Source: SAR116 cluster bacterium
GTDB lineage: Bacteria; Pseudomonadota; Alphaproteobacteria; Puniceispirillales; Marisalimonadaceae
Assembly: GCA_002691795.1 (NCBI GenBank)
Contig: NZIY01000075.1
Location: 1-7,245 of the forward strand
Direction of reading: 5' to 3'
DNA length: 7,245 bases
The first letter of the stretch is position 1. Each line of letters opens with the position of its first letter. A program made the position numbers and the translations under genes. Under the pieces are notes generated by a model. That model saw only the letters and a list, made by a program, of their open reading frames with translations. It ran no database searches and was not told where the DNA came from. Of this stretch, positions 6,539 to 7,245 are shown in pieces.

Positions 6539-7245
6539 ATGAAAAAAGTTATAAAAATAAATACAGTTGGATTTATTGGATTGGGCGTTATGGGAATGTC
6601 TATGTTCAAGAATATAGCAAAATGTAAAGATTTTACTGTACAAGGGTTTGACAATGATACTAACAAATTGAATGCACTTAAAAAATTAAATTTAAGTCAA
6701 GCATCAAATATTGAAGAAATATACAAAAAAAATGATCTAATCATCACCTGCCTCCCTGGTGGCGAACATTTAGAGAATCTTTATTACAAAGAGAATGCGT
6801 TATCTTTTGTCAAAAAAAATCAAATTATTATTGATATGTCTACGTCACAGCCTGACCTAATGATTAAATTACAAAACAATTTGAAAGAAAAGGATGCATT
6901 TTTTGCAGATGCTCCAATAGCTAGAACTCGACAAGCTGCAATTGATGGGACATTAGCTATAATGGTTGGAACAACAAATGATATTTATACAAAAATAATG
7001 CCTGTGCTTGAACTAATGGGCTCAGATATTATGCATTGCGGCCCTGTTGGAACTGGCCAATTTACAAAAATTATAAATAATATGATTCTTTTTCAAAATG
7101 TTTTAGCCCTCACAGAGGCATCTAAAATTGCTGAACATTATAAAATTGATACAACAACATTATTTAAAAACATTTCTAATTGTTCCGGTGATAGCTTTGC
7201 TCTAAAAAATCATGGTTTAAAGAGTATTGCTCCAGATAATTTCCC
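6539..7245 (+). CDS. NAD(P)-dependent beta-hydroxyacid dehydrogenase, 3-hydroxyisobutyrate dehydrogenase family (3' end outside window)
   Basis: Cytoplasmic oxidoreductase; family members oxidise a beta-hydroxyacid, or run the reverse reduction, using NAD(P). The first 235 of an expected ~290-300 residues are visible. The N-terminal Rossmann domain carries VGFIGLGVMG (10-19) with the GxGxxG loop, then CLPGGEH (71-77) and IIIDMSTSQP (96-105). The linker region reads DAPIARTRQAAIDGTLAIMV (124-143). The catalytic segment GPVGTGQFTKIINN (168-181) keeps Lys177 and the paired Asn180-Asn181. In classic 3-hydroxyisobutyrate dehydrogenases the second motif is DAPVSGG, whose Ser-Gly contacts the substrate; here Ala-Arg-Thr replaces Ser-Gly-Gly, so valine catabolism is unlikely to be its job. 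It diverges from the flavin reductase/YciI pair and may share the palindrome at 6402 with them. ATG chosen for its Shine-Dalgarno and the motif position. No frame disruption is seen before the window ends. Confidence 0.92.
   Translation, partial: MKKVIKINTVGFIGLGVMGMSMFKNIAKCKDFTVQGFDNDTNKLNALKKLNLSQASNIEEIYKKNDLIITCLPGGEHLENLYYKENALSFVKKNQIIIDMSTSQPDLMIKLQNNLKEKDAFFADAPIARTRQAAIDGTLAIMVGTTNDIYTKIMPVLELMGSDIMHCGPVGTGQFTKIINNMILFQNVLALTEASKIAEHYKIDTTTLFKNISNCSGDSFALKNHGLKSIAPDNF

Overview
The window is AT-rich bacterial DNA with Gram-negative outer-membrane secretion genes. Lysine- and asparagine-rich proteins, AGA arginine codons, small gaps between some genes and a marine-type enzyme set would suit an AT-rich marine alphaproteobacterium such as a SAR11-like lineage. 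That placement is an inference from composition and gene content, not something the sequence proves.

Positions 1-4800 (minus strand) hold a two-partner secretion (type Vb) operon. The upstream gene (3043-4800) encodes a complete TpsB outer-membrane transporter with two POTRA domains and a 16-strand-type barrel. Two bases after its stop codon begins a giant TpsA adhesin (3040 to beyond position 1). Its first 1013 codons are visible: signal peptide, TPS/haemagglutinin secretion domain, FHA-like beta-helix, and five autotransporter-associated beta-strand (PATR) repeats before it leaves the window. TpsB should recognise the TPS domain of TpsA and thread it through the outer membrane. A sigma70-like promoter is predicted in the 373-base gap upstream of tpsB.

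Positions 5174-6541 and onward form a second, metabolic unit. On the minus strand are a complete FMN-dependent flavin-reductase-like gene (5174-5836) and, 62 bases upstream of it, a clearly decayed YciI-like gene (5899-6236). The decayed gene has three in-frame stops and two single-base frameshifts in homopolymers. Divergent to these, on the plus strand, is a 3-hydroxyisobutyrate-dehydrogenase/6-phosphogluconate-dehydrogenase family gene starting at 6539 and cut by the window end; its substrate motif is non-canonical. A perfect 16-bp palindrome sits in the divergent intergenic region at 6402-6417, and a near copy overlaps the flavin reductase stop codon at 5162-5177, suggesting operators of one regulator.

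I found no RNA genes, insertion sequences or CRISPR arrays. The plus-strand reading frames opposite the adhesin are shadows of its repetitive coding sequence.
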